Source of the DNA: Larix sibirica
Taxonomy: Eukaryota; Streptophyta; Pinopsida; Pinales; Pinaceae
DNA length: 23,484 nucleotides
Assembly: GCA_004151065.3 (NCBI GenBank)
Contig: NWUY0300016395.1
Location: forward strand, 3,494 to 26,977
Direction of reading: 5' to 3'
Shown here: piece after piece, positions 1 through 9,953 of the stretch
How positions within the stretch are numbered: position 1 is the first letter of the stretch
Layout: each line of letters opens with the position of its first letter
Translations under genes and position numbers: made by a program
The notes under the pieces: model-generated
What the model was told of the DNA's origin: nothing
Database searches by the model: none
Seen by the model: the letters and a program-made list of their open reading frames with translations, nothing else

Positions 1-90
1 AATGCATAAACGTTATCGTATAAAATAATTTAAACGCATAAAATAAAACAATTTAAATCTAAAAAAAATTATCGTATAAAAATTGGACCA
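1..90. repeat. AT-rich segment with a repeated TTATCGTATAAAA motif
   Basis: The 13-base motif TTATCGTATAAAA occurs at 13-25 and again at 69-81, with GCATAAA-type words between. This is low-complexity AT-rich DNA at the window edge. No gene is seen. It may be the margin of a mobile element cut off by the window. Confidence 0.4.
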
Positions 91-302
91 TGTTTATCCA
101 CATAAACGTTAACGGCATTTCTAATAGCAAAGTCGCATTGTTGTTTGCAAACCAATTCTGACTTAGGGATTCGTATTCCTTCGCGGCTTGGGCTGACTAA
201 ACTGATGGTCGACGCTCCAATCAACAAAGGCTCTGGCCGACGGTCAAGGATCTGGCTGGCATCCTTTGCCAATGCTCTGCGGACCCTCGAATCCCTCAGT
301 TA
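69..302 (-). pseudogene. Short unrecognised minus-strand reading frame (possible gene fragment)
   Basis: Reading leftward from an in-frame stop near 300, about 76 codons stay open before a stop near 69. The translation has a balanced, protein-like composition, including LAKDASQILDRRPEPLLIG, IRIPKSELVCKQQCDFAIR and VYVDKHGPIFIR. The local base composition is GC-richer than the flanks. I do not recognise the family. There is no upstream ATG in the frame, so if real it is an exon or a broken fragment. It is followed at once by AT-rich repeats. It could equally be a chance open frame in a GC-richer patch. Confidence 0.25.
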
Positions 303-472
303 TGGTGACGCAGTGGGTGTGATCGGATCGAGCTCACTGGGTGTCGCAGGGTGTTCGTCGCTCAGGATTTGTTGGTCATCGCTCAGGAGTTCATTGTCGC
401 GAGGGTTGTTGGTCGAAACCCTATCCGCGGAAAAAGCAAAAACCCTGCCAAAAACGTGCTCGAACCAGTGCC

Positions 473-545
473 GAACCTAAACGAATTTTTCAAATTTTTT
501 TAGGTTCGCCGAACTTCGAACCTGGAGGTTTAAGTTCGGCGAACC
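473..545. repeat. Cluster of overlapping hairpins (GGTTCGCCGAACTT inverted repeat)
   Basis: GGTTCGCCGAACTT at 503-516 is perfectly inverted at 532-545 (14-bp stem, 15-base loop). GAACCTAAA at 473-481 is inverted at 499-507 (9-bp stem, 17-base loop). GGTTCG at 503-508 also pairs with CGAACC at 517-522. These folds share bases, so they are mutually exclusive alternatives. The cluster lies just before a 64-bp tandem repeat. It could be the terminus of a mobile element or a palindromic relic; its role is unknown. Confidence 0.6.
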
Positions 546-556
546 CTGTGACTTAG

Positions 557-700
557 CTGGAAACTATCTGTTTAAAAAGATCAGATAATACTTTTACTCA
601 TTGGATAGCTTGAGAGGGTACTGGAAACTATCTGTTTAACAAGATCAGATAATACTTTCACTCATTGAATAGCTTGTGAGGGTACTGCAAACTATCTGTA
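557..700. repeat. 64-bp tandem repeat, 2.25 copies
   Basis: Unit 1 is 557-620, unit 2 is 621-684 and a partial third unit is 685-700. Units begin CTGGAAACTATCTG and end GGGTA. Units 1 and 2 are both exactly 64 bases with only a few mismatches. The array is non-coding and lies directly downstream of the hairpin cluster. Confidence 0.85.
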
Positions 701-1989
701 TTATTCACTTACATAATATAATCCACAGAAATGGGACAACAAGCAGTGAATGGTCATTGGTAACTACAAATGGTTTTCCGTGTCCTTAACCTGAACAAGA
801 AGTGCTCAAGCAGACCCATCGATACAAGCTTGTTTCAAGGTGCCTATAAGGCTTCCACATCAACCCAAACTTTTGAGCAAAAAAAAGGAAACTATAAGTC
901 TATATCAATGGAGATACTTGAGAGCATATTGAGTGTTAGCAATGATAACAGCCATTACTGAATGGCTGAAGCAGGCACAAATCCTTTCTGTATTTAAATA
1001 TTTTCCACTAAGCAACATTATGGCAATAATATAGGATCAGTTGGTATGCCAACCGGTTTTTTATGGCAGGTACCATTGAATAGTTTGAAAAAAAAGATAT
1101 ATGAGCACCGCTATATCATTTTCTAACTAATCAGTTATGTAAGTTTCAAACAGGAACTAAACCACTAAATACAGTATCAAATGTGTATTAAGATGTGAGA
1201 ATGAATTTTTCATATTCATAGGGATTTTCCCATTCGCACATTATTACAATAGAAACATCACATTAGCTAGATCATAAATATTTTTGCTTGAAATTCAGTA
1301 TTTCTGCAAGAGGAAATAACTGAGACCACGTCTTATAGTTTGTCTAGTCAAGAAATTAGGGCTGAGGATCAGATATAGAAATAAGATTTGCATTAGCTAG
1401 TTTTTTTATCAAGTATTAAAATAGAATTCGCATTTGCTATTTATGTTTCAACTCATTCATATTATGGGAGAGGGAATATGCAATGTGCAACTCTGAAGTG
1501 GCATTATCTAGAGTAACAACCTTATCCATGCATTATCTCGTAAATATAATATGTGTTGAAAGAATGGAATTCCTATCAGATTTATGGTTCAGTAATGTGT
1601 ATAGCCCAACTGAGACACAGTGGATAAAGAGAGGGTTCAGTAACCTTTAAAACTGGAGCTACTAGTTAACATGTTAATAGATTTTATTGATATAGAAAAT
1701 AGCACAGAGTGGCTGTTGAGGTATTGGCAATATGCCAGTGCACACTTATCAAATATTTTCTCTCAGCTCGTGCTCTCCTATGTTTGTTGACTATGCTCAA
1801 TGGTTCAACCTTATACAAAAAGAAACTACAGTGTAATGCACTCTAGATAAATGTATCACTCCGGCTAAGAGGTAAATCAAAGCTATCCAAAAGCATAAGA
1901 GCTTGATTAGTGTTCCAGTATTGAGCCACGCATACTGAAGAGAAAGCCATCTTAGTTAAACATTTATCTTGTTCATTCCTTTTCTAGAT
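701..1989. other. AT-rich intergenic DNA without recognisable features
   Basis: I find no convincing coding region, RNA gene or long repeat. A 63-codon open frame at 770-961 has no recognisable motif and is probably chance. Near the right end, 1944-1968 matches 9295-9319 on the other side of the LINE (23 of 25 positions), which ties this flank to the LINE's downstream flank. Confidence 0.5.
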
Positions 1990-2341
1990 AACATGAAAAA
2001 TTATTTAAATGAAAGCTCATGAGATTACCACGTTCATGGTAAGCTTTATTTTGGAGGATTAGGGTTCAAGCTTTGAACCATGGAGTTTTCCGGCCATGGA
2101 AGTTTACTTTGGGTCTCAGTTACGGGAAGAGGCCTCAGGTTTACTTGTGGGTTTATGCTTTTATTGGGACAGGAGTCCAGGACTTTGTCTTATCACATTG
2201 ACTGGGCGCAATTGGGTATTTATTAGCTTTTATTCTATAGTTTGAGTGTGGTTTGATGCTTTGGAACTAGGATTCTGGATACCAGTCTGCCCTTTCAGCA
2301 CAGTTTTTTTGGTGGGTTTTGAGTTTTTTTGCTTCTATGAC

Positions 2342-4359
2342 ATGACATCTGGCCAGGTGCAGAAAGAAGGTCTTGTCAGCGGGTTAGCTGAGGAATCATG
2401 GCCCCATCTGGGGTCTACCTCCTCTTTGGGTAAGAACAAGTTACCCACTCATAATCTCGAGAAGTACTCGGTGGGTAGGAAAAGTTTGGCGTTAGTATCA
2501 ACTATTAACACTCAGTCTCTCAATGCCAGGGATAGTTTAGATGGAGGTAAAAAAAAATCGGCCAAGGATTCTGAGGGGCTTGTTTCTCAGAGTTCTGGGC
2601 AGAATGGATTTGAGTTAAGGGACTCTGGTGCCACTTTCTCTCAGAAGAATCAGGGGATCTTGTCAGGTGATGCACCTATAGCAGCATTTGAGTCCCCTGA
2701 CACACCAAGCTCCAGACCTCCAATTCACAGTGGTGGTGGTCCTTTCCGAAGAAAGGGGTTAGCAACTAGACAGAACCAGGTTTCGAAGGTGTTGACGGCT
2801 AGGCAGGAAGAGGTCGCTATGACACTGGGTAAAGATGTTGATATTGGTCATGTGGAGAGTCTCTCGGCACGTGCTCTCGTTGGTAAGTTGTGTTTTACCA
2901 GTTTGAATCGTATTAAGCTATTAGCTTGGTTAAATGAGACTTGGAAACCCCTTTTAGACTATTGCCCAAGGGTCCATCTTCTTTTAAACCACTAGATATG
3001 TTTCCAATTCTTGGAAGAGGAACATGTCATGTTGATTTTGGCTCGACCATGGGTATTTGGAAAAGGCTCCCTATGTCTAAAACGTCGGCACTCTAATTTT
3101 AACCCTTTGGCAGAGCAATTTACGTGGCCACTTTTGGTTACTCCTGCAAGGTTCCCCCTTTGAATTGTGGACAAAGGAAATATTTGAGGCTGTTGCAAAT
3201 CGGGTGGGGCAATTTATTTATTTTGATGAGAAAGTTATGTTTAGGGAGGACAAGAGAACTGCTTGGATTCTCACTGAAATCGACTTAGACCTTGGCTTGC
3301 TAGCGGAGATTGTTATTACTTGGGGAGACAGGGTTATCGGACAGGTACTTGATTACTGGAGGACCCCATTCAAGTGCCATGGATGTGGGGAGACGGGGCA
3401 CTTAAAAAATGCTTGTCCGAGTCCTTTCCTTGTTGGTAATCCGGGGCTGGACTCACTTCCTAGGGAGTTTCGACACTACTCAGTGAAGAATCGACATGAA
3501 TTCTCCAACAGGGATATCTTGGAGGAGAGGTTGTGTCAGATGCACTTTGTTGAGAAGTCGAATAGTTATTCTCCTCCTCCTGAAGACACTACTTTATCTG
3601 GTAAGTTAAAACTTCTCATTCCTGAGTTTTACAATTCACTCAACGCATTTGAAATACATATTCTTGAAGACATAGAGAAGCGACACCTCTGGTGCCTTGG
3701 CTTGTGTGGATAGGAGAAACACAGCTATTGACCCCCTTCCTCCTGATTTGACTGGGGGTTTCCCTAGTATAGATAAGACAGGTCTGTGTGTTGACTCGAT
3801 GAGTCCAGATTCCCTTGGGAATGGATTGGTTTTCCCTGATGCTGATGGGAAAAGGTATGTGCCTAAGATGCAATTTTCTAATCTGGATTCGCGGGGAGTG
3901 GAGACGACCCTTATTGTGGATCGGGAAACTTTTTCGAATAATTCCCAGTGTTTATCAGACTCACAGATTCTTAAGGGGGAGGAAGTTACCCTAGTGTCGT
4001 TGAAGTGTCCTAACCACTCGTTGATTTTGAGGGGCTTGGGTCAAAATACTCTTTCCCCTTCCCAGTCTCAGCTTGATGATCTTAAGAGGCAGCCTCTCGC
4101 TGTCTTTTCCTAGGAAGGTGTGGTAAAGGGTCCTACAATTAACACTACTCCAAACCCTAATATTATTATTAGGAAAAATCCTGGTGGTAGAAGGAAAAAG
4201 GCTATGTCTAGTTCTGTCAAGGGGGGGTTTATGGGATCTAGAGCAGTTGATCCCCTTTCTTCTCCCATCGAGTCAGGTGTCTCTTTGGATTCTCATTTCG
4301 ATCTTTCAGATGAATTCTGGCCTCTTAGAGCAAAGTCGGCCATGGATCGGGTTATTTAA
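2342..4359 (+). pseudogene. LINE ORF1 relic: nucleic-acid-binding protein with DUF4283-like region and CCHC knuckle
   Basis: In such LINEs, ORF1 binds the element RNA and forms the RNP. The likely start is the ATG at 2342. The N-terminal part is Ser/Gly-rich and low in structure. The DUF4283-like region (about 2900-3350) includes ILARPWVFGKGSLCLKR and FEAVANRVGQFIYFDEKVMF. A zinc knuckle with C-x2-C-x4-H-x4-C spacing (CHGCGETGHLKNAC) is at 3375-3416. The frame is broken by a TAG at 2993-2995, a one-base shift at the TGA at 3161-3163, another shift near 3690 and a TAG at 4111-4113. The final stop is TAA at 4357-4359, overlapping the ORF2 start by one base. Domain order is clear; the exact N-terminus is less certain. 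Confidence 0.85.
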
Positions 4360-5221
4360 TGATTGTTTTATCCTTTAATATCCGCAGATTGGGGGGCGCT
4401 CCAAAGCACTTGACCCTCAAAAGACTACTTGATTCCATATTACCTAATATTATACTCATCCAAGAGACAATGGCCCTTGGAGCAAAAGCTAGGGAAGTCT
4501 TTCTTAAATTACTCCCGAGTTGGGAGTACTGTTTAATATCCTGAGGGGCTCTTAAGGGGGACTTCTATTTTCTTGGAATCCTTCCAAAGTCAATCTTTCT
4601 CCATATCTGACCCATGTAGGCATGTTGCTTGGGGGCCACAGTAGAGAGCTGAATCATCCCTTGTGATTAATTAATTGCTACAGACCTTATGCCGAGAGAC
4701 TGGATTTCTGGCAGGAGGTTGACAAATGTGGGATTCTCAATGGTTCATCCCTGATTTTAGCAAGTGATCTCAATTTTATTACCTCGGCTAGGGAAATTTG
4801 GGGACCTCGACCAAGTTTGGATCCTCTGGCACCCTGGTTTCAAAGTCTTATTCAGAATGATTCACTCATTGATGTGGAGTCCTTTCCTTTGGTCCCCACG
4901 TGGTCGAATGGTCGTGTGCAAAATGCAGGTGTCGCAAAAAGGATTGATAGATTTCTCATGTTGAAGGATCTTGCTGATGTGGTGGAGAGATTTAAGTCAT
5001 GGGTTGTAAATGTATCTATTTCAGATCATATGCCAATCTGTCTAAGATTGAACCTGGATTCATCACAAGCAAATTTTCCATTTAAATATAATCAGATTTG
5101 GTCTGATGATATGGATTTCTCTATTATGGTCAGGCATAAATGGAGGGAGCTAAAAGAGAGTTCGATGGGACCATTGATGGTGCAGTTGTCGCTACTTCAT
5201 TCTCTCAAAGTATCAATGTAG
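4359..5221 (+). pseudogene. LINE ORF2 relic, N-terminal apurinic-like endonuclease domain
   Basis: ORF2 opens at ATG 4359-4361 with MIVLSFNIRRLGGAPKHL, the usual start of plant LINE endonucleases, which nick target DNA to prime reverse transcription. The catalytic Glu of IQET is at 4464-4466. A degraded DLNF motif lies near 4770 (SDLNFITSAREIWG). PTWSNGR and KRIDRFL follow, and the terminal SDH motif (SDHMPIC) is at 5021-5029. A stop near 4542 and several frame changes (4359 frame, then the 4764 and 4817 frames) break it. About 4545-4760 is the most degraded stretch. Confidence 0.85.
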
Positions 5222-7076
5222 ACTTGGATCAAGAACAAAAAATGTTCTCAGTTACAGGAACTTGTTGGGATCGAAAATGCCATTCATGACATCTACACTT
5301 CTGTTGATTTGGGTATCCTATTGGATCTGGAGAAGGGTTGACTAGATCTATTGGAGTTAGATAAAGCTCAGATATTGAAAAAGAGGAAGAGGTTTGGCGA
5401 CTAAAAAGTCGAGCTTTGCGGATAGCACAGGAGGACCAAACTTCAAATTTTTTTATAAGTATGTTGACCACTGAAGGAATATCAATGCGATATGGGATAT
5501 TGTGGATCGGAATGGAATCAAGATTTCTTCTCAACATGGATTGGAAGAGGCGGCTGCTAGTCATTTTGATAGAGTTTTTCAGAAACCACTCCAAAACAAC
5601 CCACAAGCTCAATTACAGGTTTTGTATATGCCCCGATTTTTTACTAAAGTGGATTGTTTGGAGATAGGGCGCCCTGTTACTTTATCAGAGATTGAAGACG
5701 TATTAAAAAAGATGGCCAAGGACAAGAGCCCATGACCTAACAAATGGACAGTCGAATTCTTTGTGCAATTTTTTTATTTATTGGGTCCGGATATCCTGTT
5801 AATGATTGAATAGGCTCATACTTCTGGAGTTGTTTCAGGAGCTATAAACGCTACCTTCCTTGCCCTTATTCCAACGTGTTCTAGTCCTTTATCCTTCAAT
5901 GACTACCAGTACCATCTGATCTCTTTATGCAACCCCATTCATAAGATCATTGCCAAAGTGATCTCTAATAGGATCAAGCCTCGTCTTTCAACCTACATCT
6001 CCAATGAGCAATCTGGGTTAATGAATCAGCAGCATATTTTTGATGCCATAGGCATTGCCCAAGAGACACTCCATACTATTAAGACGAAGAGAATCGGGGC
6101 ATTGGTACTTAAAATGGATATGGTTAAAGCATACGAAAGAGTTGATTGGACTTTCTTGAGATTACTTCTTCTGAGTGCTGGATTAATATATGAAATAAGT
6201 TAATAACTCAATGGATTATGCACTATGTCTCCTCAGCAATTTTCATTGTTCTGGTCAATGGGAGTCCGTCTGGTTTTCTCAAGAGCTCTAGGGGCCTTGG
6301 ACAAAGCTGTCCCTTGTCTCCCTTATTGTTCCTGCTGCTCATCGAGGGCCTGAGTAGACTTACTCACAAGCAAAGCATGACAGATAGATCAGAGACATTA
6401 AAGTTACAGCCCATCACTCTACCACTCATCTGCTATTTGTAGATGATGTACTTCTTTTTGGAATTGGTTCTGTCGAAGAATGGAGATTCTTTAGGGACAT
6501 AATCCTTCTCTTTTGTGAAGCTTCGGGTATGGAGGTCAGTGCACAAAAATCATGTTCCCACTGGTTTGAGACGGATGAGGTAGTGCTAGATCAGGTAGAC
6601 TTTTCTCCCTTATCTTGTGCAATCTATTGATAGCAGGTTTAAGTACCTTGGTTATTACTTGAAGCCAAATCACTATCTGGTAGAGGACTGGATGTGGCTT
6701 GTTAGAAAGATCGAGAAGAGGGTCAATAATTAGTTATAGATGGCTTTCATTGGGCGGCAGGATGATTTTGTTGAATTAGGTTTTATTTTAGTTAGTACCC
6801 CTGTTTATTGGTTATCACTTGCAAAGGTCCCATCTTCCATCTTAAATTTGGTTAGACAATTATTTGTTAAGTTCTTATGGTCTGGAAACCGTCCAAAGAA
6901 GGTGTCCATCTAGCTGCCTGGGAACAGATTTCTGTTCCAAAGGAATATGGTGGATGGGGTATAAAAAACATTTACTGGTTCAGTAAAGCTTTGGCTATAA
7001 ATAGCCTTTGGCGGGTCTCGACTGGTAATGGACTTTGGATTGAGATTATATTAGGCAAATACCTGAAAAACTAGAC
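5222..7076 (+). pseudogene. LINE ORF2 relic, reverse transcriptase domain
   Basis: This part copied the element RNA at the nicked target. Visible motifs include KDKSP followed by a stop where GPD is usual (5730s), a degraded NDY...ISLCN (5900s) and the motif A region VLKMDMVKAYERVDW, with its catalytic Asp codon at 6117-6119. Motif B is RGLGQSCPLSPLLF (about 6285-6330), and motif C is FVDD at 6436-6447 with both Asp residues kept. Motifs A, B and C sit in three different frames, so at least two indels separate them. Later blocks (SVPKEYGGWGIKN near 6930) match the thumb/linker of plant LINEs. An in-frame TAG ends the block near 7074. Confidence 0.9.
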
Positions 7077-8562
7077 ACTCATTGAGTGGATCAGAAAGGA
7101 CAACAAAAAAGGTCATCGGATATCAAGCATTTGGAGTGCATTGACAGAGGCTTTCCCTGATCTTGACAAGTCGCTAGCCTGGAGGGTGGCGAACGGTTTC
7201 CAAGTGAGACTGGGTATTGATCCATTCATTGGAGGAAATGGCATTTTTAAGTTATCCCTCTCTACAGTACAGGAACTACATTCTAGTAGGCTTTTTTTCT
7301 CAACCATGCCAAGAAATCAAATCAAAGACTTATGGGTAGTAGTTACTGGCGCTCTGCGACGGACTTGGGATTGGAAAATGCTTGTGCAGAATAGTGGTAT
7401 GTCTACATAAAAGCTCTCTATCATAATGGTAATAGACTAGAAGATTCTGATGACAAAAATTTGTGGACGTGGAATGTTGCTACCACTCAAGTGAACTTAA
7501 AATTGGCATATGCTTCCATTGCATTTGTCCAGTTGGATCCCAATTACAAGTGGTGGTATCATCATCTTTGGCATTGGACAGCCCCATTGAAAATACTGTG
7601 TTTCTGCTAGCTCGCATTTGAAAATAAGATCATGACGGGCCAACTTTATGAAAAGGGGAGGTATTGTACCTAACTGCTGTCCACTTTGCAAAAGAAATCC
7701 TGAATCTGTGAACCATCTCCTTGTACATTGTTCTTATACTCAACAGGTTTGGGCTGTACTCACGAGAAGACTCAACCTTTTTGACTGTTGGGATCAGGGC
7801 TCCTTTAATGATTGTAGGCATTCTTGGTTTACTGGGGGTCATAGAAAATCTTCCCATTCATGGTTTACAGGGGGTCATAGAAAATCTTCCCTTCCTTTGT
7901 TTTTTATATGGGGAATTTGGAGATTTCGCAACCTGCTTCTGCTTGAAGATGTGCCTTTTAATACTAACAGAATTTGCTCCAGCATTTATGGAATGTTTTC
8001 AGACTTCTACAGAGCTGAGAAGGAAAATTGGCCTAGGATTATACAAGCTCTGGTTTTTTCAGGTTCTGATCCCATTGGGTTTTATGATGGGGCTGCTCAA
8101 CAGAGGCAATATGGGGCTGGTATGCACATTATAGTGGAAGAAAGACCATTTCTCTCTATGGATGGGGTGCAGTACTGGAACAAATACAAGAGCTGAAATT
8201 CTTGCCCTTTGGGTGATCCTTTATTTTTCTCTTTCTAAAGGTCTTTCAAAAATCCAAGTGGCTGGGGATTCCAGAGTTGCTATTGACTGGGACAACAGGA
8301 GATGCGCCCTTCAATCATCCATCTTGGAACACTGGCAGTCCAGGATAAGCGAGCTTCAGGGGCAGTTTCTCTCCATCAGCTTTTTGCATGTTTACAGGAA
8401 TTTCAATCAAAAAGTGGATTACTGTCTAAAAAAGCCATTGGACTATTGGAAGGCCTGACACACTTTGAAGAGTTCCAGCATAACCGGTTGATTTCAAGGG
8501 GGTACAAGCATACTAGAAGACTACATATGCAGCTCCTCATTTATTTCGCTTCATGCTTTTAG
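7077..8562 (+). pseudogene. LINE ORF2 relic, zf-RVT and RNase H C-terminus
   Basis: A zf-RVT-like Cys/His region (CPLC at 7678-7689, then NHLLVHCSYTQQVW) follows a typical WHWTAPLKILCF block. The RNase H domain keeps all four acidic positions: Asp of YDGAAQ at 8086-8088, Glu of TRAEILAL at 8195-8197, Asp of VAGDSRVAIDW at 8267-8269 and Asp of NQKVDY at 8417-8419. They are spread over two frames, and a further one-base shift just after the last Asp moves the LSKKAIGLLEG tail into a third. RNase H would remove RNA from the hybrid during cDNA synthesis. A 12-residue in-frame duplication (HSWFTGGHRKSS twice) follows the zinc region. Confidence 0.88.
7819..7890 (+). repeat. 36-bp in-frame tandem duplication in LINE ORF2
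   Basis: Units 7819-7854 and 7855-7890 differ at two bases and encode HSWFTGGHRKSS twice. Being a multiple of three, the duplication preserves the frame. It may predate death of the element or may be neutral slippage. Confidence 0.9.
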
Positions 8563-8950
8563 TAACAGCATGGCTGATCGAACAGATATTTTCCCTCCTG
8601 GTCAATTCTCGATGTAATAATTGAGATGCAACCTTCAATTATCCATCTTGGAACACTGGCAGTCCAGGATAAGGGAGATTCAGGGGAAGTTTCTCTCCAT
8701 CAGCTTTTTGTATGTTTACAGGAATTTCAATCAAAAAGTGGATTACTGTCTAAAAAAGCCATTAGACTATTGGAAGGCCTGACACACTTTGAAGAGTTCC
8801 AGCATAACCAGTTGATTTCAAGGCGGTCCATACAAGCATACTAGAAGACTACATATGCAGTTCCTCATTTATTTTGCTTCATGCTTTTAGAAACTGTATA
8901 GCTGATCGAACAGATGTTTTTCCTCCTGGTCAATTCTCGATGTAATAATT
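8299..8950 (+). repeat. 324-bp tandem duplication of the LINE RNase H tail and start of the 3' UTR
   Basis: Unit 1 (8299-8622) and unit 2 (8623-8950) both start GAGATGC and end GATGTAATAATT. They share the RNase H C-terminal codons and about 120 bases of 3' sequence. They differ at perhaps 20 positions, and unit 2 has a 4-base insertion near 8826, so the duplication is not recent. The shared junction word GAGATGC suggests slippage or microhomology-driven duplication. Confidence 0.9.
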
Positions 8951-9256
8951 GATATCTACTTTTTAGTGAAGGGGCTATGGACTTATTAGTGGAATGGGGT
9001 CTAGCCACATCTCATGTTTTTTTATCATAGTACAGTCAGAGGGTAGACTCCAGCTGGGATCTGAATATCCTCAGTTTTTCTGTTACAGCGTTGTATTTTG
9101 ACTTAATTCTTAGGTCTAGTCTGTTTTCTTATTTGCTCTCAGGAGCTTCGGCACCAGTAGATTCAGTTGCTGTGTAAAGATTACTAATGGACTGTAATGT
9201 CTTTTGTTGTTTCATTGATTCAAACTATTAGCATTTTTTTCTATTTAAAAAAAAAA
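8951..9256 (+). other. LINE 3' UTR and poly(A) tail
   Basis: Non-coding T-rich sequence follows the duplicated block and ends in ten A residues at 9247-9256, as expected for LINE target-primed insertion. The strand agrees with the ORFs. Confidence 0.8.
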
Positions 9257-9345
9257 CATGAAAAGTGATTCAAACATTCTCGAAAACAGTATAAAAGCCA
9301 TCATAGTCAAACATTTATCAACATGAAAGATGATTCAAACATTCT
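9255..9345. repeat. LINE 3' flank with repeated AACATGAAA...GATTCAAACATTCT blocks
   Basis: The block beginning AACATGAAA and reading through GATTCAAACATTCTC occurs at 9255-9281 and 9320-9346, a period of 65 bases. Between them, 9295-9319 matches 1944-1968 upstream of the LINE. The start of the block, AACATGAAAA, also occurs at 1990-1999. This suggests a locally repeated pre-insertion site into which the LINE jumped. Confidence 0.6.
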
Positions 9346-9379
9346 CAAAAATAATATAACTATATTATAAATTAAGCAG

Positions 9380-9953
9380 TGGAAACGAATAGGAAATCGA
9401 CGACCTAGGACACGTAAATCATTTATGCAAACCCTAGCTGTGTACGTATTTTCTGATAAAATAACCCTAACCATTTCGAGTTTCTCCTCCTACGTCTCAT
9501 ATTCCCCGTTTCCATATTTCAAATTTACAAAAACAAAAGCTCCATGCAAAAGAAAGAGAAAATTGAAATAAATGGTCCGGACAGGTCACGGTTTGGAATC
9601 TCACCAGCCAAAAATAATGAAGGCAGCAATTCGATCGATCGATCGTTCTTCGGCGCGGCCCTTGTGAAAAGAAAGATTGATTGATTGATTGTGTCCGTTG
9701 TTTTTGTTTTGTTAAGGCTTGGAGTTTCGTTTAATCTGAGGGTTTTGAAGGTCGATTAAGAGGCTAATCGGAGGCTCAAGGCACAGCAACAACAGTTTTG
9801 CGAGCAGAAGGCGTGGAGACAGTAATCCCTAAAAACTATTCTACTCTGCCCTGCCATCATCCATGGAAGGAAGAACATGCACAAGACCACATCATCGATA
9901 GTCAAAGCTGCTGCTAATGCAATATTGATGGCCTCTTCTCCATTCCCCTAAGG
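9380..9953 (+). promoter_or_regulatory. Promoter/5'-leader-like island, possibly a displaced first exon
   Basis: This stretch differs from its AT-rich surroundings. It has telo-box-like words (AAACCCTAG at 9429-9437, AACCCTAACC at 9463-9472), common in plant housekeeping promoters, then a pyrimidine-rich tract. Simple repeats TCGATCGATCGATCG (9631-9645) and GATTGATTGATTGATTG (9675-9691) follow, typical of 5' leaders. A 24-codon frame runs from ATG 9877 to TAA 9949-9951. A plausible splice donor AAG|GTAGG has its GT at 9953-9954, and a possible acceptor TTCAG lies near 10000. No downstream coding exon is identified, so the gene is unknown. Confidence 0.35.

Larger units (their letters stand above)
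2000..9256 (+). mobile_element. Nearly full-length, decayed L1-type LINE retrotransposon
   Basis: Domain order on the plus strand is ORF1 (DUF4283-like region, CCHC knuckle), ORF2 endonuclease, reverse transcriptase, zf-RVT and RNase H, then a 3' UTR and a 10-base A tail at 9247-9256. This is the known architecture of plant L1-clade LINEs carrying an RNase H domain. Numerous frameshifts and in-frame stops in both ORFs make it immobile. The 5' end is approximate. A candidate target-site duplication, AACATGAAAA, is at 1990-1999 and 9255-9264, but further copies of this word nearby make the call uncertain. 2000-2341 is probably 5' UTR. Internal duplications (36 bp at 7819-7890 and 324 bp at 8299-8950) swell the element. 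Confidence 0.9.

Noticed and set aside
770-961. 63-codon plus-strand frame
   Set aside because: No motif and AT-rich, with no supporting context; probably chance.
7113-7857. Minus-strand frames within the LINE (7113-7307, 7497-7691, 7630-7857)
   Set aside because: Antisense shadows of the LINE ORF2 coding sequence.
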